A DNA stretch of 6,077 bases, from positions 1 through 6,077 of the forward strand of contig SKUL01000226.1 of the NCBI GenBank assembly GCA_007129985.1, written 5' to 3'. The notes below the pieces were generated by a model. The model did no database searches. It saw only the letters and a list, made by a program, of their open reading frames with translations, and was not told the origin of the DNA. This DNA comes from Flavobacteriales bacterium. Its GTDB lineage: Bacteria > Bacteroidota > Bacteroidia > Flavobacteriales_D > SKUL01. The stretch's first letter is position 1, and every line of letters starts with the position of its first letter. Below are positions 1 to 6,017 of the stretch, one piece after another. Position numbers and translations under genes: made by a program.

Positions 1-132
1 GGCTACCAGTTTTTCGGAGCGGCTGACAGCCAGCTTCAACGCGAATATTCGGGGTTTAGCTACCACCTCCGCCTTAAAATTGATATCATTGACCTTTATA
101 AAACGGTACAGTTTCAAACCCGAAAAGAGTGA
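1..132 (+). CDS. 3' end of an unidentified protein (partial, 43 residues)
   Basis: An open frame runs from the first base to a TGA at 130-132, giving the last 43 residues of a protein that begins outside the window. I do not recognise the family. The tail has alternating polar and hydrophobic residues (for example YHLRLKIDIIDLYKTVQFQT), which suggests two consecutive beta strands, and it ends in a charged RKE. It does not end in the aromatic residue usual for outer-membrane barrels. The base composition resembles ligA, and the stop lies only three bases before the ligA ATG, so co-transcription with ligA is likely. The evidence for a real gene is this spacing and the open frame in the same direction. 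The fragment is too short to name a function. Confidence 0.6.
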   Translation, partial: GYQFFGAADSQLQREYSGFSYHLRLKIDIIDLYKTVQFQTRKE

Positions 133-135
133 TGC

Positions 136-2157
136 ATGGGGCCCGATGAAGCGCAGCAGCGAATGGCAGAATTGGCCAAAGAAATTCATTACCACAATCA
201 CCGGTACTATGTGCTGAGTAACCCGGAAATCAGCGATTTTGAGTTCGATATGATGCTGCGCGAGTTGCAAGACCTCGAAGCGCAGTACCCCTTGTTTGCC
301 GATCCTGATTCGCCCACGAAGCGGGTAGGGGGCGACATCACCCACAAGTTCGAAAAGGTGAAGCACCGCTGGCCGATGATGTCGCTCTCCAACACCTACA
401 GCAAGGAAGAAGTGGTAGATTGGGAGGCGCGCATCAAAAAAACCCTTGAGGATGAGGTGGTGTACGCCTGCGAGTTGAAGTACGACGGCGTTGCCATTGG
501 CTGTACCTACCGCAACGGCCGATTGGTGCAGGCCCTCACGCGCGGCGACGGAACCACGGGTGAGAATATTTCCACCAACGTAAAAACCATTCGCTCTGTA
601 CCACTGGTGTTGAAAGGCGACGATGTTCCCGAAGAATTCGAAGTTCGCGGCGAAATTTACTTTCCTTTTGACGCTTTCGAGGCCCTGAACGCCCGACGCG
701 AAGAACAAGGTGAACCCGTTTTTGCCAATCCGCGGAACACGGCTTCGGGTACGCTCAAACTGCAGGATTCATCCGTAGTGGCCGAACGCGGACTGGACTG
801 CTTTATGTATCAGGTCCTGGGTGAGCGATTGCCTTTTCAAACCCACGAAGAGAATTTTGAATACGCCCGAAAACTCGGTTTCAAGGTGCCTTCACGCGCC
901 GACAAGATGTTTACCCTGTGCCGCAACATTGACGAAATCATGGAATTTGTGGCGTATTGGGACCAACATCGCACATCGCTGCCCTTTGCCATCGACGGGG
1001 TGGTGATAAAGGTGAACGATTACCGCCAGCAGGAAGAACTGGGTTTTACCGCCAAATCTCCCCGCTGGGCCATCGCCTACAAATTCAAGGCAGAGAAAGT
1101 CCCCACCATACTGGAGGATGTGTTGTATCAGGTAGGACGCACCGGAGCCATTACCCCCGTGGCCAAATTGCGCCCTGTGCTGCTTGCGGGAACCGTGGTG
1201 AAAAGGGCGTCGCTGCACAATGCCGACCAGATTGCCAAGCTTGATTTGCGCATCGGCGACCGTGTGTTTGTGGAAAAAGGCGGAGAAATCATTCCCAAGG
1301 TAGTAGGCGTTGACCTCGACGGCAGGAAAGAGATTGAAACCATTCCGCTTGAGTACATTACCCACTGCCCGGAATGCGGAACAGAACTGGTTCGGAATGA
1401 GGGAGAAGCCCAGCATTTTTGTCCCAACGCAGAGGGTTGTCCGCCGCAGATAGTGGGGCGCATGCAGCACTTTATTGGCCGAAAAGCCATGAACATAGAG
1501 GGTTTGGGCGAGGAAACCATCGAACAGCTTTACAGCGCGGGTCTTATCAGCAATCCGGCCGACCTTTACGGCCTCACCAAAGAGCAATTACTTCCGCTGG
1601 AGCGCATGGCCACCAAGTCGGTAGAAAACCTGCTGGCGGGTTTGGAGGCATCCAAAGAGGTACCGTATGAGCGCGTGCTTTTTGCGCTGGGTATTCGCTA
1701 TGTAGGCGAAACCGTGGCACGCAAACTCGCCAGGGCCTTTCCCGATGTGGATAAACTCAAAGAGGCAAGCATTGAACAACTCGTGGAGGTGAACGAAATA
1801 GGCGAGCGCATTGCCCAAAGCGTGGTGGAGTATTTCGGCAATGAGCAAAACCTGCAAATGGTTCGGCGTCTCCGTGAAAAAGGTCTTAACTTTGAAAGCG
1901 CAGAAGACGCGCTTCCGGTAAGCGAAAAACTCAAGGGTACCACGTTCGTAATCAGCGGTGTTTTTCAGAAACACTCGCGCGATAAACTTAAACAGATGAT
2001 TGAACAGCACGGCGGTAAAAATGTGGGCTCCATCAGTGCCAAAACCACGCATGTGCTGGCTGGCGACAACATGGGGCCTGCCAAGCGCAACAAGGCCGCC
2101 GACCTCGGAATTCCGCTTATTTCCGAAAACGAATTTCTTGAGATGATTGGCGAATGA
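136..2157 (+). CDS. ligA: NAD-dependent DNA ligase LigA
   Basis: LigA seals 3'-OH/5'-phosphate nicks in duplex DNA during Okazaki fragment joining and repair, using NAD+ as the adenylate donor. The 673 residues match the family's usual length of about 670. Domain Ia (about 1-65) carries the HYHNHRYY and SDFEFD NAD-binding region. The adenylation domain has motif I KYDG with predicted AMP-accepting Lys115, RGDGTTGE at 136-143, EVRGE at 169-173, DGVVIK at 287-292 and the motif V lysine at about 316. An OB-fold follows (about 325-405). A four-cysteine zinc finger is intact (Cys411, 414, 429, 435), then helix-hairpin-helix repeats (about 445-590) and a C-terminal BRCT domain (about 597-673). All expected catalytic residues are present. 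An in-frame TGA lies two codons upstream (130-132), so ATG 136 is the first possible ATG. No Shine-Dalgarno is evident, as is usual in Bacteroidota. The stop overlaps the next start as ATGA. Confidence 0.98.
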   Translation: MGPDEAQQRMAELAKEIHYHNHRYYVLSNPEISDFEFDMMLRELQDLEAQYPLFADPDSPTKRVGGDITHKFEKVKHRWPMMSLSNTYSKEEVVDWEARIKKTLEDEVVYACELKYDGVAIGCTYRNGRLVQALTRGDGTTGENISTNVKTIRSVPLVLKGDDVPEEFEVRGEIYFPFDAFEALNARREEQGEPVFANPRNTASGTLKLQDSSVVAERGLDCFMYQVLGERLPFQTHEENFEYARKLGFKVPSRADKMFTLCRNIDEIMEFVAYWDQHRTSLPFAIDGVVIKVNDYRQQEELGFTAKSPRWAIAYKFKAEKVPTILEDVLYQVGRTGAITPVAKLRPVLLAGTVVKRASLHNADQIAKLDLRIGDRVFVEKGGEIIPKVVGVDLDGRKEIETIPLEYITHCPECGTELVRNEGEAQHFCPNAEGCPPQIVGRMQHFIGRKAMNIEGLGEETIEQLYSAGLISNPADLYGLTKEQLLPLERMATKSVENLLAGLEASKEVPYERVLFALGIRYVGETVARKLARAFPDVDKLKEASIEQLVEVNEIGERIAQSVVEYFGNEQNLQMVRRLREKGLNFESAEDALPVSEKLKGTTFVISGVFQKHSRDKLKQMIEQHGGKNVGSISAKTTHVLAGDNMGPAKRNKAADLGIPLISENEFLEMIGE

Positions 2158-2723
2158 GGCTGCCGGAATCCATACTGCGCATCACCAGTCGCTACTTTCT
2201 GGACTTAAAGCCGGAAACCAAACGCCGCGTAAAGCTTCAAAATTTCAATCAGGCGCGAAGCATTGGATTGCTCTACAAAGAGCGCGGCGAGTCGTTTTAC
2301 ATTCTGGTGAAGCAGTATGTGAAGTACCTGAAGGAGGAGCACGGCATCCGCGATATCATGGCACTGGCCTACATTGACGACAAGCAGATTCCATTTTGGC
2401 ACGTGCACAAACTGGAGTTTGATTATTTCTCAAAGCCCGACCTCGACTGGCGACTCAAACCGGGAGGCTCGGCCGTAAACGATTTTATTCATCGGGATTT
2501 TGATATTCTCATCGACTTCACTTTGGAAGATGTCATGCCGCTGATGCACATTTTGGCCAAGTCGAGGGCGCGGTTTAAGGTGGGCGCCTGGAACGAGCAA
2601 AAAGCAGATATGCTTGATTTGATGATAGACATCCCGGAGAACAGCACCTTTGACCAGTACCAACAAAAGCTCAATCATTTTTTAACCATTCTGAATCGCA
2701 AACAAGATGCACAGCCAGTTTAG
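2154..2723 (+). CDS. DUF6913-like protein of unknown function
   Basis: This predicts 189 residues with no signal peptide and no membrane segment, so it is probably cytoplasmic. From memory it resembles the Bacteroidota family DUF6913, short proteins that I recall lying beside dapA in flavobacteria. The resemblance rests on the block FDILIDF (116-122), the block SRARFKVG (137-144), DLMIDI (155-160), and a C-terminal amphipathic helix (about 166-182) ending in LTILNRK. The first 30 residues are rich in Arg and Lys and probably helical. No catalytic motif is apparent and the function is unknown. Its ATG overlaps the ligA stop (ATGA at 2154-2157) and its stop lies 17 bases inside dapA, so translation of the three genes is probably coupled. 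The family assignment is by recalled pattern, not by search. That it is a real gene is much surer, given its length, codon composition and packing. Confidence 0.85.
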   Translation: MRLPESILRITSRYFLDLKPETKRRVKLQNFNQARSIGLLYKERGESFYILVKQYVKYLKEEHGIRDIMALAYIDDKQIPFWHVHKLEFDYFSKPDLDWRLKPGGSAVNDFIHRDFDILIDFTLEDVMPLMHILAKSRARFKVGAWNEQKADMLDLMIDIPENSTFDQYQQKLNHFLTILNRKQDAQPV

Positions 2724-3603
2724 AGGCATGGGTGTGGCCATGGTCACGCCATTTCATGCAAACGGTAAAGTTGATTTTAAGTCGCTCGAAAAGCTTACCC
2801 GCCATCTCATTCGCGGTAACACCGACTACCTCGTGGTGATGGGAACCACCGGTGAATCGGTTACGCTCGAAGCTGAAGAACGTCGCGCGGTGCTGGATTT
2901 TATTCTCGACATTAACGCCGGTCGCTTGCCGGTGGTGTTTGGAATGGGGGGGAACCACACAGCGGGTATATTGCGCAACATGGAGGAGATGAACTGGGAG
3001 GGGGTGGATGCCATTCTCTCGGTGAGTCCGTATTACAACAAACCCACGCAAACCGGAATTGTGGCTCATTACAAGGCCTTGAATGAGCATACGCCGCGGC
3101 CCATTATCATGTACAATGTGCCGGGCCGCACTTCTTCTAACATGCTTCCCGAAACAACCTTGTTGCTGGCCGAAGAGTGTAGGAATATCATTGCCATCAA
3201 AGAGGCATCGGGCAATCTTGAGCAATGCATGGATGTGATTGGTCATGCACCCGAGGATTTTCTGGTGATTTCCGGCGACGACTCGTTGGTGTTGCCGTTT
3301 CTTGCCTGTGGGGGCGACGGTGTGATTTCAGTGGTGGGAAATGCTTTTCCGCAGGAGTTTTCAGAAATGGTACACGCGGGCCTCGACGGCGATTTTGACC
3401 ACGCCCGAACCATTCACTATCGTTTGTTGCATATTATTCGCCAGCTTTTTGCAGAGGGCAATCCCGCCGGAGTGAAGCGCGCATTGAAAGTGCTTTCCAT
3501 CACCGAAGAGCATGTTCGTTTGCCCTTGGCGCCCATGTCTGAGGCGGGCTCGGAAACCCTGCGTGATATGATTCGCGAGAGTGGGTTGGTGGCTTTGTCG
3601 TAG
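2707..3603 (+). CDS. dapA: 4-hydroxy-tetrahydrodipicolinate synthase DapA
   Basis: DapA condenses pyruvate with aspartate-4-semialdehyde to give 4-hydroxy-tetrahydrodipicolinate. This is the committed step to meso-diaminopimelate (peptidoglycan) and lysine, in the cytoplasm. At 298 residues it has the usual length of this class I aldolase TIM barrel. Key residues are in place: GTTGES at 46-51 with Thr47/Thr48, SPYYNKP at 107-113 with Tyr110, YNVPGRT at 136-142 with Tyr136 and Arg141, and the Schiff-base Lys165 in IAIKEASGN. GVISVVGN (205-212) and RLPLAP (271-276) also fit. The start at 2707 gives MHSQFRGMGVAMVTPF, which matches the usual N-terminus (Met, a few residues, F-x-G-T-G-V-A-x-V-T-P-F). 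An internal ATG at 2728 would cut this. The gene overlaps the DUF6913-like frame by 17 bases. Related N-acetylneuraminate lyases share the fold, but the residue pattern favours DapA. Confidence 0.95.
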   Translation: MHSQFRGMGVAMVTPFHANGKVDFKSLEKLTRHLIRGNTDYLVVMGTTGESVTLEAEERRAVLDFILDINAGRLPVVFGMGGNHTAGILRNMEEMNWEGVDAILSVSPYYNKPTQTGIVAHYKALNEHTPRPIIMYNVPGRTSSNMLPETTLLLAEECRNIIAIKEASGNLEQCMDVIGHAPEDFLVISGDDSLVLPFLACGGDGVISVVGNAFPQEFSEMVHAGLDGDFDHARTIHYRLLHIIRQLFAEGNPAGVKRALKVLSITEEHVRLPLAPMSEAGSETLRDMIRESGLVALS

Positions 3604-3642
3604 GGGTGATTTTCTGAGAGTGCACAAAAAACCGGCCCCTTT

Positions 3643-3680
3643 TATCATCCATCAGAGTCGCCCAGCGGGTACTCTGATTG
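3643..3680 (+). repeat. Palindromic repeat, copy 1 (after dapA)
   Basis: This is the first of three copies of an imperfect palindrome in the window. It begins TATCATCC, followed by the 8-bp arms ATCAGAGT (3651-3658) and ACTCTGAT (3671-3678). Between the arms lie CCC and GGG separated by AGC, so the hairpin can extend inward with a small bulge. It starts 39 bases after the dapA stop. It could act as a terminator or a 3'-end stabiliser for the ligA-dapA transcript, but no T run follows. A REP-like dispersed repeat is equally possible. The other copies are at 5339-5376 and 5606-5646 in the same orientation. Confidence 0.85.
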
Positions 3681-3689
3681 AATCTCAGT

Positions 3690-3723
3690 AGTTAGGTTTT
3701 TGAAGAAAATCAATAGCCTAACT
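3690..3723 (+). other. Hairpin in the dapA / secreted-protein intergenic region
   Basis: A 7-bp inverted repeat AGTTAGG (3690-3696) and CCTAACT (3717-3723) encloses 20 bases. Inside, a T run and an A run around GAAG can add further pairs. No T run follows, so a classic intrinsic terminator is not supported. Apart from this hairpin, repeat copy 1 and a weak promoter candidate, I see nothing definable in the 268-base gap 3604-3871. Its function is unknown. Confidence 0.4.
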
Positions 3724-3724
3724 C

Positions 3725-3753
3725 TTGCCTTAATCAGAAGCTTGCTATATTTA
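3725..3753 (+). promoter_or_regulatory. Possible Bacteroidota-type promoter for the secreted-protein gene
   Basis: TTG at 3725-3727 is followed after 18 bases by TATATTTA (3746-3753). The latter matches the Bacteroidota -7 consensus TAnnTTTG at all but the last base, and the spacing is close to that of the -33 TTG element. Transcription would start around 3760, leaving an untranslated leader of about 110 bases before ATG 3872. AT-rich DNA gives such matches by chance, so this is a candidate only. Confidence 0.3.
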
Positions 3754-3871
3754 TACTCACCGAAAAAATTATTGTCATGCAAAGACGAAAGAATTTTTAA
3801 GCTGTGTTGTTTGAATCGGTGAAAGAATGAAAGCTGCAATGTGCTTAACTGACAGTTACATAGTATTCATC

Positions 3872-5337
3872 ATGAAGAACACAGCATTCTTGCTATCTTT
3901 TTTGATTGGTCCTTGGTGCTACGGCCAAAACCAGGGGAATAATTGGTGTTTTGGGAATTTTGCAGGTGTTGAATTCGTTGATGGTACTCCGACGGCTATC
4001 ATGGATGGTCAGCTCGGGTTTGTGGGCATTCACAATCATAATGAAGGCACCTCTTCAATATCCGATAGTTTTGGTTCCCTTTTGTTTTATTCTGATGGGA
4101 TGACTGTATGGAATAGAAACCACGAGGTTATGGATGGCGGAACCGACCTTTTAGGAAATTTTTCATCAACTCAATCCTCCATTGTGGTTCCAGACCCTGC
4201 AGAACCGAATGAGCTTTTTATTTGTTTACCGTTGGCAGTGCACTATGCTGTGATGGTAGTATGAGTGATGGGTTGAGGTATACGAAAATAGATATCTGCA
4301 GAAACAACTCTTTGGGTGCTGTTATTTCAAGCCAAAAAAACATATTGCTGGTAGATACTGTTGCAGAGAAAATAGCGGTGACCAGGCATGCGAATGGAGT
4401 AGATTACTGGGTGCTAACACATACATTTTATTCAGACGAATTTTGGGCACTGCTTTTGACTGTCAATGGAATTGAAGACACTGTTGTCACTGCCATTGGC
4501 TCAATACATGGAGGACCAGTACCTGGTGTACAGGGACAGTTGAAATTTTCACCCAATGGGCAAAAAATCGCTATTGGGGCTTCCAATGGACTTAATTTAA
4601 TTGAGCTGTTTGATTTTGATAATCTGACTGGGGTAGTTTCGAATTTTTTACCATTGGAAAAAATCGGTGAGGGAAGGGTATATGGAGTAGAGTTTTCACT
4701 TGATGGTTCTAAATTGTATACAGTTTCTTCATCTATCTCTCCAATGGGCACAACATTAGTCCAGTATGATATAGCTTCCAGTGAGTTAGCAGTAATCAAT
4801 GCATCTTTGAATGTCATTCATCACGTGCCAAACATGATGTCTGCCAGAGGTCTACAGATAGGCCCAAATGGCAAGATATACATGGTAAGTTTTGGGCCTG
4901 GCGCATCAGCGCTTTCAGTCATTTCAAATCCGAATGTTTACGGTGAGGGATGCAATTTTGAAGACCAAAGCGTTGATCTGGGCGGACAGCTTGCATCTCT
5001 TTCATTACCAGGTTTTATAGCTGGTTATGATTATTCGAATGGTATAGAAACTTGTACGGATGTCGTAACTACGCCGGAGATTAAGAAGTCCGAAAAAGTT
5101 TTGACCGTTTTTCCGAACCCTTTTTCGCAACAAACAACTATGCTATCAAATAATTACATGTCTGATGTGAGTGTTACGGTTGTCAATAGCACAGGAATAG
5201 TTGTAAGAGAGCTGAGCAACATCTCGGGGCACACTATAACTTTCAACAGAGAGCAGTTACCTCAAGGGTTGTATTTTGTTCGGGTTACAAATGGCAATCA
5301 GCTTATTGCCGTTGAAAGAATGGTTATTTCAGATTGA
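3872..5337 (+). pseudogene. Frameshifted secreted beta-propeller-like protein with type IX sorting domain
   Basis: Two overlapping frames make up one gene broken by a single-base frameshift. The first frame runs from ATG 3872 to TGA 4262-4264. The second is open from after a TGA at 4210-4212 to TGA 5335-5337. Adding one T to the T run 4215-4219 joins them into 488 residues and turns ELFICLP into ELFYLFTVG, the pattern I expect in this family. The start at 3872 gives a signal peptide (MKNTAFLLSF, then cleavage near CYG/Q). An upstream in-frame ATG at 3827 would add 15 residues ahead of it. The mature part opens with QGNNWCFGNFAGVEF and has repeated blade-like segments (SPNGQKIAIG, SLDGSKLYTV, GPNGKIYMVS) and a SNPNVYGEGCNF motif, as in Bacteroidota extracellular propeller proteins. 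The last 78 residues (FPNPF to VISD) form a type A type IX secretion C-terminal domain, predicting export and surface attachment. Ligand and role are unknown. As written, only a truncated, signal-bearing product of about 130 residues would be made. Confidence 0.85.
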
Positions 5338-5338
5338 C

Positions 5339-5376
5339 TATCATCCATCAGAGTCACCCAGCGAGAACTCTGATGA
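5339..5376 (+). repeat. Palindromic repeat, copy 2 (directly after the secreted-protein stop)
   Basis: This copy begins TATCATCC one base after the TGA at 5335-5337 and has the perfect 8-bp arms ATCAGAGT (5347-5354) and ACTCTGAT (5367-5374). The 12-base centre keeps CCCAGCG but has lost the GGG of copy 1, so the inner stem is weakened. Its position flush with the stop codon would suit a 3'-end hairpin or a recombination boundary. Copies 1 and 2 lie in the same orientation on either side of the AT-rich gene. Confidence 0.85.
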
Positions 5377-5492
5377 CCCCAAAGAGGAATGTTGCTTGGG
5401 TAGCTGTTTTACGAGCGGTACTAATAGTCCCTTTTAGGTGGCTACGTTTGAGATGCACCCTAATTTCAAAATCCCGAAGTGATTAAAACATT

Positions 5493-5561
5493 AGAGAACT
5501 CCATGTTACGGTAGAAATTCGACCCCTTCGGGGTCGCACCTCTACCTTGGTTGTGTTCTCT
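5493..5561. repeat. Nested long hairpin with a GACCCC/GGGGTC tip
   Basis: Successive inverted repeats stack around one centre. AGAGAAC (5493-5499) pairs with GTTCTCT (5555-5561), CCA (5501-5503) with TGG (5548-5550), GGTAGA (5510-5515) with TCTACC (5541-5546), and CGACCCC (5520-5526) with GGGGTCG (5530-5536) around a TTC loop. That makes 23 pairs over 69 bases with short internal loops. It could be a structured RNA, a bidirectional terminator or a small non-autonomous repeat element. The sequence alone does not decide between them. Confidence 0.6.
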
Positions 5562-5571
5562 TTAGACATTT

Positions 5572-5586
5572 GACCCTTTGAGGGTC
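5572..5586. repeat. Small hairpin related to the tip of the preceding element
   Basis: GACCCT (5572-5577) and AGGGTC (5581-5586) form a 6-bp stem around TTG, followed by TTTG. Compared with 5521-5535 it differs at three of fifteen positions, and two of those exchange a C-G pair for a T-A pair. The short TTT after the stem is too weak to call it a terminator with confidence. Confidence 0.5.
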
Positions 5587-5605
5587 TTTGCTAAATCGTA
5601 GCGGT

Positions 5606-5646
5606 TATCATCAATCAGAGTCGTCGCCGGGTGATACTCTGATTGA
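5606..5646 (+). repeat. Palindromic repeat, copy 3 (longest arms)
   Basis: This copy begins TATCATCA and has perfect 11-bp arms TCAATCAGAGT (5611-5621) and ACTCTGATTGA (5636-5646). The centre is 14 bases (12 in copies 1 and 2) and contains CCGGGTGAT. It shares the TATCATC-N-ATCAGAGTC left half with the other two copies and is in the same orientation, but it is not next to a coding sequence. Confidence 0.85.
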
Positions 5647-5656
5647 CATGTATAAG

Positions 5657-5843
5657 GTGTGATTGGGTTTTTGTTCTTGATTCCTGGTTTTTTTTGTCAT
5701 TTCGACCGTAGCAACGACGGCAGGAGTTGCGAAGTAGCCTGCCCCGAAGAATTTCGGGAGAGAAATCTCTGTTTCAATTGGCATTGGAATGAGATTTCTC
5801 GACTGCGCACTTCGTTCCTCCGCGCTCCGGTCGAAATGACAAA
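5657..5843. repeat. Long inverted-repeat element with 16-bp arms, unit 1
   Basis: TTTGTCATTTCGACCG (5693-5708) is perfectly complementary to 5828-5843. Inside are CCCGAA/TTCGGG (5743-5748 and 5753-5758, loop GAAT) and GAGAAATCTC/GAGATTTCTC (5760-5769 and 5791-5800). The unit includes a leader from 5657 that recurs before unit 2. I recall similar TTTCGACCG...GAGAAATCTC elements as dispersed intergenic repeats in Bacteroidota genomes. Translated by chance they give CHFDRS peptides from either strand. No transposase is present, so if it is mobile it would be non-autonomous. Confidence 0.75.
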
Positions 5844-5845
5844 GG

Positions 5846-5943
5846 AGTGTGAATGGAGTTTTATTCTTGATTACTTGTTCTTTGTCACTTCGACCGAAAG
5901 CCGCCAATTCACGAAGCCAAGCGAGTGAATTGAGGCTGAAGTG
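5846..5943. repeat. Degenerate tandem copy of the inverted-repeat element, unit 2
   Basis: The leader and left arm of unit 1 recur here about 190 bases on (GTGTGAATGG, TTCTTGATTACTTGTTC, TTTGTCACTTCGACCG). The right part differs. CACTTC (5886-5891) pairs with GAAGTG (5938-5943), GCC (5900-5902) with GGC (5934-5936), and CAATTCAC (5905-5912) with GTGAATTG (5925-5932). A remnant resembling GGAGAAATCTC follows at 5943-5953 (GGAGAAGTCTC). The unit thus shares its leader with unit 1 but folds on a different core. Confidence 0.6.
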
Positions 5944-5991
5944 GAGAAGTCTCAGTCGGAATTTGATTTCGTCTTAGAATATTCTGATTGA

Positions 5992-6017
5992 GCTATTTAC
6001 ATCTAACTGTAAATAGC
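5992..6017. terminator. 9-bp perfect hairpin at the end of a possible minus-strand gene
   Basis: GCTATTTAC (5992-6000) and GTAAATAGC (6009-6017) form a perfect stem around an 8-base loop. The stem is AT-rich and neither side has a strong T run, so calling it a terminator is tentative. It overlaps the last codons of the minus-strand frame at 6003-6077, whose stop is in the loop. It could serve as a 3'-end structure for that gene. Confidence 0.35.

Larger units (their letters stand above)
5338..6002. other. Gene-free, repeat-dense intergenic region
   Basis: No credible coding sequence is seen in this 665-base stretch. It holds two copies of the ATCAGAGT/ACTCTGAT palindrome, a nested hairpin at 5493-5561, a smaller hairpin at 5572-5586, and two tandem units of a long inverted-repeat element at 5657-5943. 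Reading frames on both strands around 5611-5928 exist only because the inverted repeat lacks stops. Between 5377 and 5492 there is no repeat, but short strings resembling rRNA ends occur (see findings). Confidence 0.8.

Noticed and set aside
892..1587. 231-codon minus-strand frame inside ligA
   Set aside because: It lies wholly antisense to conserved ligase domains and has no recognisable domain. It is a shadow of the GC-rich coding frame.
3602..3640. Terminator after dapA from AGGGG (3602-3606) and CCCCT (3636-3640)
   Set aside because: The stem is only 5 bp with a 29-base loop, and one arm overlaps the dapA stop codon. The short T stretch does not rescue it.
3691..3722. Integron attC-like core sites (GTTAGG and CCTAAC as an inverted pair)
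   Set aside because: In attC the RYYYAAC box comes first and GTTRRRY last; here the order is reversed. No integrase is present, and the pair reads as an ordinary hairpin.
4213..4222. Programmed -1 frameshift site in the T run
   Set aside because: In the zero frame the codons are CTT TTT. Slipping by one would need CTT-tRNA to re-pair on GCT, and I see no strong pseudoknot or internal Shine-Dalgarno next to it. An indel is simpler.
5611..5928. Overlapping open frames on both strands giving CHFDRS-type peptides
   Set aside because: Both arise from the inverted repeat, which reads as the same peptide from either strand. There is no start context or domain, so these are translation artefacts of the repeat.
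5338..6002. CRISPR array or insertion sequence
   Set aside because: The repeats are not evenly spaced, differ in centre and have no uniform spacers. No transposase frame or target-site duplication is visible.
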